A DNA stretch of 64,000 nt from Dermatemys mawii (Eukaryota; Chordata; Testudines; Dermatemydidae), in assembly GCA_007922305.1 (NCBI GenBank), contig ML677374.1, forward strand, positions 6,335,991 to 6,399,990. Direction: 5' to 3'. The first letter of the stretch is position 1. Every line of letters begins with the position of its first letter. The notes beneath the pieces were generated by a model. The model made no database searches, was not told the origin of the DNA, and saw only the letters and a program-made list of their open reading frames with translations. Below, piece by piece: positions 34,097 to 44,570 of the stretch. A program made the translations under genes and the position numbers.

Positions 34097-34525
34097 TTCT
34101 ATCTGAAACCATGTTGTATGTCTGTGCTGCCAAAATTTCTGAAAGGCTCAGTTCTACGCAAAGGTCACCAACCCTTCTGCTTACTCCTGCTACCATATAT
34201 CATATGTCCCCGTTCACCTCGGAGCGTTGACTCTGAATCTTAACAATGGCCACTATGAAGAGCAGCACTGTTAAGTGTCTCCTCGTTGGTCATTTTACTA
34301 GAAATATGTAGCTGTTCTGGGATTGTAGAAGGAGCTTATGTTTGTGGGCAGAGTCTGAGTTGAGTCGTCTCTAGCCTTGTTCACAAATCTTAATTGAGTT
34401 GGCTGTGGCTTGATAGCATTTATGTAGTAAGGAAGAAGAATTTCCTCCAATGTTGGAATGAAATTCTCTGGCCACAAGGTGAGACTAGATAATCATAGTG
34501 GTCCCTTCTGGTCTTAAAATCGAAG
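34097..34525. other. Unassigned non-coding sequence
   Basis: Nothing recognised with certainty. GAATGAAATTCTCTGGCC... GAGACTAGATAATCATAGTG, GTCCCTTCTGGTCTTAAAAT at about 34457-34520 resembles the 3' part of a CR1 (compare GATGACCTCC...GTCCCTTCCAG at 28.98 kb), so a short CR1 piece is likely here on the plus strand. Confidence 0.45.
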
Positions 34526-34895
34526 GACCTGGTCTATGCACATTTTTTTTACTGCTATAACTATGTGGGTTAGGGGTGTGATTTGTTTTATTGAGATACT
34601 ACACAACCATTAGTGTGGGCACCGTTATATTGGTTTAAAGGTGTCTTATACTTATTCCTCTTTCCATACAGAAAAAAACTATGCCAGTCTAAAGCACCAT
34701 TATACCAACATAACAGTTCACACTAGAGGTTTGCACCAGTATTACTATACTGGGATAGTTAATGTAGTACAGCTTATAGACAAGGCCTTCTCCCAGTAGA
34801 AGCACTTTTATACCAGTATAACTGCATTCAGGGTTGTACCGCTTAAACTATACCAGTAAAATTGAAGCAGTGAAACTTTTGTGTCTAGCCAAGGC
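34526..34895. mobile_element. 370-bp inverted-repeat DNA transposon (non-autonomous)
   Basis: The left end GACCTGGTCTATGCACA and right end TGTGTCTAGCCAAGGC are imperfect inverted copies. CGAAG occurs directly outside both ends (34521-34525 and 34896-34900), a possible partial target duplication. Internal words ATACCAGTATAACTG and CTATACCAGTAAAATTG are repeated in both orientations, as in the element at 16.5 kb. No ORF. Confidence 0.65.
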
Positions 34896-34900
34896 CGAAG

Positions 34901-36222
34901 AATGTTTGTAAGGAGCTTTGAGAGCCTTTGCATGGAAGATGTTATAAAGGAAAGTGTTTCTGTAATCGATCTATGCAAATAATATAATTAGAAATGGTGC
35001 CATCTGAGTCTTTAACAGCCCTAGACTTTTTATTTGCACAGTCTCTCCCTTCAAATTGAAGAAATATATCCCATACTACCATGCCTTATGGTTTGACATT
35101 ATTTTTCAGGCATTAGTAACGTTCTCTCCCTTCCCTATTTCAAAAGGAAAAATGGAATCCAATTGTGCCTCGGATGCAGACTGTCCCTTGCACTATATTT
35201 TCTACACCTCCTCTCTAGATAAGCCACCTTTTAAGATGATGTATTGTACCACTTACCTTTTATAGTGTTCCACCTAGCGAGAAATGGTGAGATCCACTCT
35301 GTATTTAGTCACAAGTAAACTGATCCATTTAAAAAAGAAGTTGAATATATAGAGCAGATTAAAGTGGGGGCCAAGTTTTTTTTTGCTAAGGTTTCAACTC
35401 TGGAAGTATTATAATGTAGTGTTTAGCCCTTTTTAAAAAAAGAAAAGGAATGATGGTCTTCGTGTTTGTTGTATCATTTTTAGATTGACTTTCAATGTGC
35501 TACTAGCATTTTATATTTCCCCTTCAGCTGATTACGTGCATAGATTAAAAACACCTTATCTGTACAATCCCAGGTCTGCTCTCCATAAATCTAATCCAGA
35601 GGGACGCCATCATTTACATGATCTGATGATAATACTGAAATTTAAATCACTTGGGTTTGGGTTTTGTTTTGTATTGGGTAATTTTTTGATATTTGGGGAC
35701 AAGAGGTTTAGTGCTGTTTATCTTGGCCTCTGTAATCTGTGTTAACAGTACAATGAGTATTCCCTTCTTTGCCATAAGGGCCTAACATGGCAAATCATTT
35801 GTTTCTAAAACACTGACTCCAGCAGGGGCTTGTGAACCGAGATGCAAATCATTCATCTGCATCCTTTATCTAAAATAAACGTTTGAGTTGCCATTTGAAT
35901 TTTTTAAAAAGTCTATTGGAAGAGCAGGGGCAAAGATGATGAGCAATTATTCTTAGCATCCCCAAAATGGCATTCTCTCTCATTATGCTGTCCTTAGAGT
36001 CACTATTGTCTAAGAATGCACATTCCCTAAATTCCAAACCAAACATAGATGGGGTATCATTTCCTGACTTCACCAAATCGATGCCTTGATGGTCACTTAA
36101 AAACACTAGGCAGCTTTCCCAGGCTGAGTCCCTTGTACAAATGAAGTTGTCATTGACTTTTGGTGTATCTGGTCTGTGTGAGATCCTAATTAGGACAGGA
36201 TCATAGCAACTGGGGAGATAAT
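34901..36222. other. Unassigned non-coding sequence
   Basis: No recognised gene or repeat. Short frames only (up to 86 codons). Confidence 0.55.
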
Positions 36223-36297
36223 AGAACTATATCCTGCAACTGCAGGAGGACAGACTTGGGTCAAATCTGTCCTGCTGCAGTTGCAGGATATAGTTCT
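36223..36297. other. 32-bp near-perfect hairpin, 11-nt loop
   Basis: The arms 36223-36254 and 36266-36297 are reverse complements at 31 of 32 positions, around the loop CTTGGGTCAAA. An RNA from either strand would fold into a stem of pre-microRNA size. It could equally be a recent inverted duplication made by template switching, or a foldback transposon core. Flanks outside the arms pair at only a few further bases. Not a bacterial-type terminator. Confidence 0.9.
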
Positions 36298-38499
36298 TTT
36301 GATACAGGATGTATTCTGTGTTGAATAGTAACCAGCCTAAATCTTAGGTTAATGTGGCTTACGATTAGTAATGTGCAAAACTAGTGAGAGAATTTCTAGG
36401 AAATTTCACATGAAAATGTTCACTGTTTTCTGGTATTTTCTTACCTCTTCAATTTCACTCTTCTGTGCGGTTTGAGTTTTGTGTTTAATGAGCATGGCAG
36501 AACAAATTCAAATTCAGAACTTTGAATTGCAAAGCCGCCTTTCACTGGGGAAAAGAGCTCAGTTTCAATGGGGACACAGCCTGGTGTTGAGTTTCCAAAT
36601 CCGTGGACCTGTCAAAAATTCTCTGCAAATTTTCCATTTTTCAGGTTCATCACAACACGCAAAACACCCTCTTTCAGTTTCAAGTAATTTAGCCTTTCCA
36701 TGTAAATACATTGCCAGAGTGTTGCAGTGTAACCGACCTGTTCCTAATTCCAGAGCTCAGTAAAGAAGTGAAAAGTCCAGGGATTCCTTCATGCTAACCA
36801 ATAGCCAACCTCTGCACTGGCTCTATAGTACAGCCACTATCAAGAGCTCGCAACCAAAGAGCGTGGAAACCAGAAAGTTCAGAGAAATTCGCGAATAGTC
36901 CTCTGAACAGATTTCTATTGAGTTTTGGGCAAAGACCTAAATTTGTCTCAGATCCTACAATGAATTTGGAGGAGATGTTAAGGGGAACTGTGGGCGCAGA
37001 GTACATCTTAAAACCATGCTACTAATACCTAGGAACATTACTGCTGACATGTGCCTTATCTGCCATTGAATGGTTTCAAACTGTGGGGTTTTGCTTCACC
37101 TGTGGGTAGCACTCATTTGCAAAATGAGGATCCAGGTCTCGGTTCAGTGTCTACAGCTCCTTCCCCATCTCCCACTCCAAAGTTCAGAGATGTTCAATTT
37201 CAGGGTTGCCATTTAAGCCCTGATTAAGGGTCACTCTCCTTATCACTCATCCTGCTTTTCCTCTTGTATCCTGAGCTTTCCTCTTGTATCCTGAGCTTTA
37301 AGATCAAAGCACTAGGGAAAGTGGTGTCAGGGGAAAGACTGTTTATTTGCTCTGAAAGTGCAACAAGCCCTGGTCACAGGGAAAAGACTCTTTGATTAAA
37401 GTCTGCTGCTTCTTGGCACTGTTTGACGGAACAAGGCTGAGACACTCTATTTCACTGAGTCTGTCGTGCAATGTGTATTAGAGAGTCCTCAATTTCACAC
37501 GTGCTTACTCCTGAGTGAGTTTCGCATAAAAGGATTAAGGAGAGAGGAAGTGCAGAGGAAATGGGATGTTAGACACCTTGTTAAACGGGCTGTCAGGGTT
37601 TCTGGAGCGTTCATTCTAACTCTATTCCACTCTACATACAGGGCATGCTATTACCTGGGAGATCAGAGAGAGCCCTTTTTCTGTAGTAGGAGTCAAGTTT
37701 TACTTCAAATAAAGCAGAGTCCAGGGAGGAAGGAATCTGGATATGATTAGCAGGGCCTGCAAACCCTGGAGACACCTGGGCTGCATTCTTCCTTGATAAA
37801 GCTCAGCGTGCATAAGATTTGGAAAATTGGTGGGAGCAAAGTTTATGATGAACCGGAGAGGGTGGGGGTGATATGACAGACCTGGGAACGAAACAAACAA
37901 AACAAAACATGACCAGAGATTAGAGCTGCAGCCTTGGTTTTTGTGCCTTTGCTTTATACAGCTTTATTAAGGGGCAAATCCTGCCTGCAAGTGCAGAGGG
38001 CCCCGAAATGCAGCTGTGCCAGCAAAGTTTTGTTGCATCAATATGGCAGGGAGAACTGTAGCAGCCGAGAGGCCATTCCATGAGGGCTGCCAGTGTGTCG
38101 TTGCATAGCATGAAGGGTTATTGGGTGGCAAATGGATCCACAGTTATACAGCTCCATCAACCATTGCTCCATCCTCCAGCCATTTGGAACAGCAACCTCT
38201 GGTTGGCTCTATGGCTGCTCCGTGGCCTGAAGAGAGGGATTCCTTCCCTGTTGCATTGACATCCTATCCACTCTTGCTGTTAGGCACTTGGACTAAGTCA
38301 GTACAATGCATATGAGTTTGCATTATTGTACACAGACCGTTCAGAAAGCTTTGCAATATTTCCTGAGTGCTCGGGCTGAGTGAAGTTGTGCCTAACCTCA
38401 CACCCACTCAGACACTGTAAGTGCAGAATTTAGTCTCTGACTGTGATATGACAGGAGATCATGAGAGGTGGAAAGAAGAGACATTCAAATGAAAAATTA
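36298..38499. other. Unassigned non-coding sequence
   Basis: No gene recognised; frames of up to 94 codons on both strands look random. A 20-bp tandem duplication inside is listed separately. Confidence 0.5.
37257..37296. repeat. Exact 20-bp tandem duplication
   Basis: TTTCCTCTTGTATCCTGAGC occurs twice in a row without a mismatch, which suggests a recent slippage or repair event. Confidence 0.97.
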
Positions 38500-38720
38500 C
38501 AGTGTGATAGACTGGGACCCCTGGGTTCTGTCCCCTGATCACTGTGCAGCCGTGGGCAAGTCACTTGACCACTCTGCCTCCACTTACTCGTGGATTTCAC
38601 AGCACAGATTCAAGTTCCTTGGGGTGTTGTAGGGCTTGGCTGATGAGTACTTTGAGATTCCCAGATGAAAAAGATTCCCATAGGTGTTCAAAGTGTTATT
38701 GCACTGATATGAAATCTAAA
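38500..38720 (+). repeat. MIR-like SINE
   Basis: ACTGGGACCCCTGGGTTCTG, GTGGGCAAGTCACTTGACCA, CTCTGCCTCCACTTACTCGT and TGAGTACTTTGAGATTCCCA, AGATGAAAAAGATTC follow the order of the family, from the tRNA-like phrase to the GCTTTGAGAT phrase. Confidence 0.65.
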
Positions 38721-40774
38721 TGCTGTCTACAGAAGGGCTAGTCTTGAAGACATCTGTACCACACACGTGCCTCTGATTGCAATGAAGCTCCGGGGTGTCT
38801 CTTCGAGCGGCCATGTCTGTTGGTTAATGGGCCCTTTGGCTGCCTCAGGACAGGAAAAGGACTCTTCATTGGAGTCTGGGGCAGAACATTAGGGCTTTCC
38901 TCTCTGCTCCCCCGGGTCATAGGACTAACATGAGGACTGCATTGTTTCCAACCTTTCTAGGGAATGTTGTGTCCAGTAACAGCACAAACACATGCTGCCA
39001 GGCCATGGAAACTCGCAGAGCTGGTGAAATACCAATCAGCCGTCAGCTTTAAAGGCTCCCTAGGAAATCACTGAATACACTCACCCCTTTGCCAACTTAC
39101 ACAGTTCAGGAGACACCCCAGAGCTAAGTGTGTTACTGTGTCTTGTGCCCACATGTGTATTCTTTAAAACAGCTCTTCTCCCCTCGTCTCAGAGCAGCAG
39201 CCATCCCAGCTCTGACCATCTGACTGGCTAATTGGACAGTCTGATAGACCTTGTTGTTCTCAGATAGGGACAGTGCTTCTCAAGCAACCTTCCATGCCCC
39301 TTTACTGCCAGTAGTCTTCCTTCTACCCACCATGATGAGGTGGGAGCCTGGGAAAATGCTTTCAAGACAGGTTGGGATGGGAGATTTGACATGCGGTTTC
39401 AGTGGGCATTGATCCAGGCAGAGAGAGCGAGCACTTGGGCATCACCTCTCCAGAGCTGAAACCAAAGAAGTTGAGAAGCAAAGGCAAAACAGCTGCCTGC
39501 TGCAGCTTACAGTGATGAGGAGGATTGGGATGCTAAGTGTGGTGATGGAAGTGCCAGGCAGGCAGTCCAGCATCTTGTAACTCCATTTACATGCTGCCCA
39601 CATATTTTAGCAATTCCTTCACACAGTCATGGCTCTCCTGAGGGCTGGTGGAAGTTTGCACAAGTAAAGATTTCTGCCCCAGAAAATCTACTTAGTGGTG
39701 ATAAGCTAAAATAGTGGCCATGCCAGGGTGCCAAACACTAATAATGCAGTGGTGTCCAGCCAAAATGTCAGGTGCTGATTCTCCATTATCACTGGTGTAA
39801 ATGAGGAGTAACTCCATTGATGCTACTTCATAGTAGTGTGTGAGTGGCAAATTAAGCCCATGGTATTTAGAGGTGTCTGATTTTCTATAGCTCCCAAGGC
39901 TCCTAAATTCCTTTGATTTAACCTTGCACCTGGCATGTGTTACAACTACATAGCACTTGTGTGCTCCTGTAGATTACCTGGTAATTGCAGATAGTAGCTC
40001 TGCAGAAGTAATTACCCTATCACCTGAGTGAGTCAAGAAACAAAATTCATTGGGTGTTTGCTCCATAGTTACATGGCACTTACCTTGTCAGTATATCACC
40101 TCCTCTTGGCATGGGCCATGTAACTGGAAGATCAGTAGAGCTGAATAAAGGGGACTGAATTAAATGCACTTTGTACAATAATGCATTAGCTATTTCACAC
40201 TGGTTATGTCCACCTTCATGTTAAAGTAAGTACAAGCTTAACTGTTGCCTTGCACCCTATATGGTCATTTATGCCTATTTTGTAGAAGTCAAGTTTATAA
40301 GTAATGCGATTCTACATCAGGCTGTTTCCTAAAAGTCAGGTCCATTTTAAAAGTGGTGATGAAAGTGGGCTTCAGAATCAACTCTTTGAGCATCCAAATT
40401 AAAACCTAAATGGGATGTAGCTTTCAGTTTGGCTGTATCTTCATATGTCAACATTCATTATCTTCATATGTCAACACTCAGCATCTCTGCTCACCACAAA
40501 CCACTGCTCTTATCTTTGCTGTATGCCAAAAACATGGCTTCCCCTCCTGTTTGCAGGGAACAGTCTCTCGCTGGCTAAGGGCTTGTTTAGATTCAGTGCT
40601 AATTGACTGAAGAGATTACAGAGTTTGTTCTACAGCTAGTGGAGAGCCAAGCTCAGGGAGACGCAGTTTAAGGTCAAGCGTACTTGTTCAGTAGCCTGGC
40701 TTTTCCAGTCACACACACCCATCCAAGCTCCAAGTTCTGCAGCAGCAGGTTATCAGGATAAGTGGTTTGGGTTT
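38721..40774. other. Unassigned non-coding sequence
   Basis: No recognised gene. A 23-bp tandem duplication inside is listed separately. Confidence 0.5.
40437..40482. repeat. 23-bp tandem duplication, partly diverged
   Basis: ATCTTCATATGTCAACA is repeated exactly at the start of two adjacent 23-bp units; their last six bases differ. Confidence 0.8.
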
Positions 40775-40960
40775 CCGAGGAAACAGGACTATGGATTCCT
40801 TTCCTCCGCCTCTGCCGCTGACTAGGACAAGTCACTTGACTTCTCTGAACATCTGTAAAATAGATACGAAAGTACATACCTCACAGGGCTAAATTTGTCC
40901 AGTGCTTTGAGATGCTTACAAGGAGAGTACTATGTAAATACAGTTATAATAGTTGTATCA
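40775..40960 (+). repeat. MIR-like SINE
   Basis: CTCTGCCGCTGACTAGGACA, AGTCACTTGACTTCTCTGAA, ATCTGTAAAATAGATACGAA, ACCTCACAGGGCTAAATTTG and GCTTTGAGATGCTTACAAGG follow the typical MIR order. Confidence 0.7.
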
Positions 40961-41289
40961 CCTGGAATTTGCTGCATAAATACATTGTAACAGAGCTATT
41001 GTCACTTCTGTCATGCCTTCTGGAGTTCATGGTGGCATGTAAGAAATGTAGGACTATTATCTTGAGATCCATACCACTTGAGACAAAGGAGATTCTCCTT
41101 TGTTAGCAGCAGCATTTGTCTTATGACACCCTAGGGCATTGTTTTGGATTCCAAACTAAGGCAAGTTCACTATATTTGTCTTTCACTTTGAAAATCCCGA
41201 GATTTTGCTGATGATGGGTGGCACAGGGGGAGCCAAGGAAACAAAGTCAAAACATCAGATGACTGCAGTATTATTTTGAGCCTCCTTTC

Positions 41290-41412
41290 TACAGATATAC
41301 AGAGGAGTTAGATAACTTACCCTGAGTCATCCAGTAAATCAGTAGCAAAGCCAGGAATAGAACCAAGCTTCTAGTCCTGTGCTTTAACTACGAAACTGGA
41401 CTTCCTCCTTCA
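41290..41412 (+). repeat. MIR-like SINE 3' part
   Basis: ACAGATATACAGAGGAGTTA, CCCTGAGTCATCCAGTAAAT, GCCAGGAATAGAACCAAGCT and TCCTGTGCTTTAACTACG match the second half of the family. Its 41307-41347 part is duplicated at 41452-41492. Confidence 0.6.
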
Positions 41413-41451
41413 TGACTGCACACCTACTGTAGTACAAGTCAATCAAGAGAA

Positions 41452-41492
41452 GTTAGATAGCTTACCCTGGGTCATCCAGTAAATCAGTGGCA
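41452..41492 (+). repeat. 41-bp duplicate of 41307-41347
   Basis: The two 41-bp blocks differ at three positions and are 145 bp apart. The duplicate stops where the GC-rich block begins. Confidence 0.85.
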
Positions 41493-42030
41493 GGGCTGAG
41501 TAGGGTAGTAGAGCAACAGGGGAGCTCTTGGCAGACCACCGCCAGGCTGAGGTTCTGAAGCAAGGGCAGGGAAGGTGTTAGGGCTATGGGGGAAGTGGCC
41601 CAAGGAAAGTAGGAGTGGGAATAGGAGGAACGGCAGTAAGTGGCTGCCAGCTATAGGGTCCTGGGCCAAGACGCAGAGTAGCAGGCGGGTCTGGGTCTGT
41701 CCTACCCCCTTTACCTCAACTTGCCAATGAGGAGAGCGGCCTAAATCCAGACGGCAGTCTGCCCCTGAAGCCAGGGGCTAGACTAGAGACTGCAGTTGGA
41801 CGCTGAGGCTTGTGGAAGGACTGAGGACTGCCTGTACCCCAGCAGCGGGGAGACAGCAGGCCGGAGAGCTGTGTCCCGAAGAGGACACTGTGATCTGGGG
41901 GTGACATGGATCCAGATGGTGGAGACAGTGGAGATAATGGTAATGACACCGCTAGTAAAAGGCTCCCCGGTGGTCCCAGAGAGCTAATTCCCAGCATGAC
42001 CAGCAGGCGGCGTTGTGACGGCGGTTCTGC
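41493..42030. repeat. GC-rich block, probable repeat of unknown class
   Basis: This block is much richer in G and C than its neighbours, with words such as CAGCAGCGGGGAGACAGCAG, GTGTCCCGAAGAGGACACTG and CAGCAGGCGGCGTTGTGACG. I have a faint recollection of similar sequence in turtle retroelements but cannot name it. Frames on both strands (61-93 codons) are proline/serine-rich composition effects. An old CpG-bearing regulatory region is the alternative. Confidence 0.35.
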
Positions 42031-42834
42031 ACAGCTATAATCAGGCTTTTAGATCTTCACATTCAGCCAATTGGGGTCTTGTCTGCCATGCTTTGTTAGC
42101 AGGTTTCATGCAACCTCGTCTGCATGTCTCAAGCAAGCCAATTTGGTGACCTGAAAGCGTTCACTACGCCGAAGTGGCGAGGCAATCCATCTGCGAAAAC
42201 AGATCCCCCCACCTCTCTAGTCCCACAAGCCCTCACCATCTGCATACAAATGGAGTTCTTATAGGGAGGAAGGGGAGGAGAGAAAGTGCAGTTCTAATAC
42301 TAAGTAGCTGGGTCCTTTAAGCCGTTTTGCCAGAACTTATCATTAAGAAGAAGAAAAAATAGTCTCTCTAGGATTGTTTGAGTCATTGCTCCTTATGTGT
42401 AAACAGAGAGAAGCAGCTTACATAGCACGCTCAGCCTGGAATAGCTTGAGGTGATTAACAGTTGTTTGATTCCTTGAAGATTCCACATGCTTATGCCAAT
42501 CCAAATGGGAAAGGCAGAATAAATATTTTGAAATATGCCCCTTCTTTTGTAAATTGGGCATGATGAGTGCTGCTTAACTAGTTAGCTCCAAGTTACAGAA
42601 TCAGTTTTATTTAGCAAACAGTAGCACAGGGCCAGAATCTAAGAAGAACGCTCTCTTTCTTTCTCGGTACCATTTTATAGAGCATGTACATGGTGTGTGT
42701 CTTTCTAGAGATCTTATTGTTCATGCCTGTTCGGGATCTCCGTGCTCTAAAGAGAGAGCTGCGTGCAAAAGCTGACCAATGGTTTTGTGAGAACAATATT
42801 TAGCATTTGTACCCACTTGGGATTTTCTTCTGCT
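42031..42834. other. Unassigned non-coding sequence
   Basis: No recognised feature. Confidence 0.55.
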
Positions 42835-43010
42835 GTCCTGAAAACAATGTGCAATGGTGACATAGTATTTATATCCCCATTTTACAGGTGGGGAAAGTGA
42901 AGCACAAAGAGATTAAATGATTGCCTAAGGTTACACTGCTGGCTTGTGGCAGAACCAAGATCAGAAACCTGGTCTCCTGACTCCCAGTTCTGTTCTCCAG
43001 CTACTGATGT
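42835..43010 (+). repeat. MIR-like SINE
   Basis: TATCCCCATTTTACAGGTGG, GGAAAGTGAAGCACAAAGAG, TGCCTAAGGTTACACTGCTG and CCTGGTCTCCTGACTCCCAG are the family's blocks in order. Confidence 0.75.
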
Positions 43011-43819
43011 TCTTCATATTAGTCTCCAGTTTCTAACATTAGCGATTCTGACACCCTAGGTATATACTCATTTCATATGTAAATTCAAATCCCGATTTGA
43101 TTTGATCAGGTTAAGGTAATGTCAGACTGACCAACTGGTTAAAAAATGGGGATGGGTGAAGTGATTAAGAATATCCAGCCATGTTTCCGAACTAATCGCT
43201 AACTGACCCATCTTTGAAATTCTTAAAGCTTTGTTAACTAATTTATATGTTGTTGATGGTTTCCCCCTTTCTCACACTCAAGTTTTGGGCTGCAGGCAGG
43301 ATCAGAAGAAAATATGTCAAAAGTAGAAACCAAACCAAAACCAGGTATCTGAACAAACACCCTGTCTTTGGGGTGTTTGAAAACCTGATTTGGAACTGAA
43401 TTTTGTGTCTTGAACCCATCTCTGCTTCAAACCAAACTAATCAAATGCTGAAGAACTGACCAAAAATGGAAACCGCAGAAAGATTTTCCTTATGCTGATA
43501 GCCGAGTGTCACTCCTGTACTCATTCATAGTGATTATGTGCCAGGGTCTGTATATCTTCTTCCTCTCTCCTTACTACATGACCATAGTATCTGTTTCCCC
43601 AAACTACCAAGCTATCTGGAGCAAAAGGTTATACTTGACATGTATATTAAAGAAAAACTATTTCCTTAAGATAAATTGCAACATCCACAGGGTTTTTTTC
43701 CCCTCTTTTGTTTATTCTCAAGTTATGAGTTAACAAAATATAAGGAAATGCTGAATCACTTTAACCAGAGTAGTGGCTGCTTACTAGTCGGTGGGTTCAC
43801 ACCCCTGACAGACATCCAC

Positions 43820-43985
43820 CTCAGAGTGCTTTACAGTAATTAATGGATGAAGCTGTACAAACCTCCTGTGGGACAGTAGTGTTTTATCTATCACCTTGTT
43901 ATACTCTGGCCACTATTAAGTGATTTGACCAAGGTTACAACACAGGAGCTAAGATTTTATCAAGTGACCAGTGATTTTTGATGTC
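43820..43985 (+). repeat. Diverged MIR-like SINE
   Basis: CACCTCAGAGTGCTTTACAG and GTGATTTGACCAAGGTTACA, ACACAGGAGCTAAG match the family, with a poorly conserved middle. Confidence 0.45.
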
Positions 43986-44214
43986 TGTTTTTAAGCCCCC
44001 AACTTGAAATGCCTTAAAAGGACTCAATCTTCCAAAGGATGGCAGCTCAGCACTTTCTGGAAACCGGGCTCTTTTCTTTTCAGGTGTCTCAAGTTGGACA
44101 CCTAGAAGGCTCCCAAAATAATTATTAAAAACCTCAGCCAGACAGTCTGTGTCAGAGCCAGCATTGGCACCTATTTATTCTGGTTCTCAGTCCTGTGCTT
44201 TAACTTAAAGCTTG

Positions 44215-44570
44215 TCAGGAATTTTTTGATGAAACCAAATCATTTTATGGGAAAGGGTCGGCTTCAATGAATTTTTTTACTTCCGGGGGGGGTGGGAAAT
44301 GTGATGATAAAAGTTTGAAAATTATCTAAATTTTCCATTTTTGCAGCTCAAAGTTTAAAAAAAACACAAAACTGTCGATCAAGGCAAAATGTTTGAAAAT
44401 TATCCAAGCAAAATGTTTTGATTGATCCAAGTTGAATTTTTTTTTCAGATTTTCAGTTCACATAGTTTTTTGAGATTTCAACTTTTAGTCTTGGTTGAGG
44501 ATGGGAAAAAAGATTGATGGTGGAAATTTTCATGTGACAGGAGAACTGTTTCCCTTCCAGCTCTACTTTA
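44215..44570. repeat. AT-rich foldback-like repeat
   Basis: Words such as GGCAAAATGTTTGAAAATTA, TCCAAGCAAAATGTTTTGAT and TTTTTCAGATTTTCAGTTCA recur with internal near-duplication (CAAAATGTTTGAAAATTATC and AAAGTTTGAAAATTATC). It resembles 56.56-56.73 kb. The family is unnamed. Confidence 0.4.

Noticed and set aside
33358..34243. Overlapping frames of 89-259 codons on both strands with Y/I/V/C/H repeats
   Set aside because: Translation of a TA/CA microsatellite and, for the longest, of the 100-N gap.
40090..40129. Minus-strand 40-nt segment between CTTCCAG and AAG|GTAAGTGC
   Set aside because: Only one frame is open and no neighbouring exon supports it; expected at this frequency by chance.
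41716..41997. 93-codon minus frame rich in serine, proline and leucine
   Set aside because: Reflects the base composition of the GC-rich block; frames exist on both strands there.
43353..43380. Small foldback CAAACACCC...GGGTGTTTG
   Set aside because: A 9-bp stem is common by chance and nothing around it suggests function.
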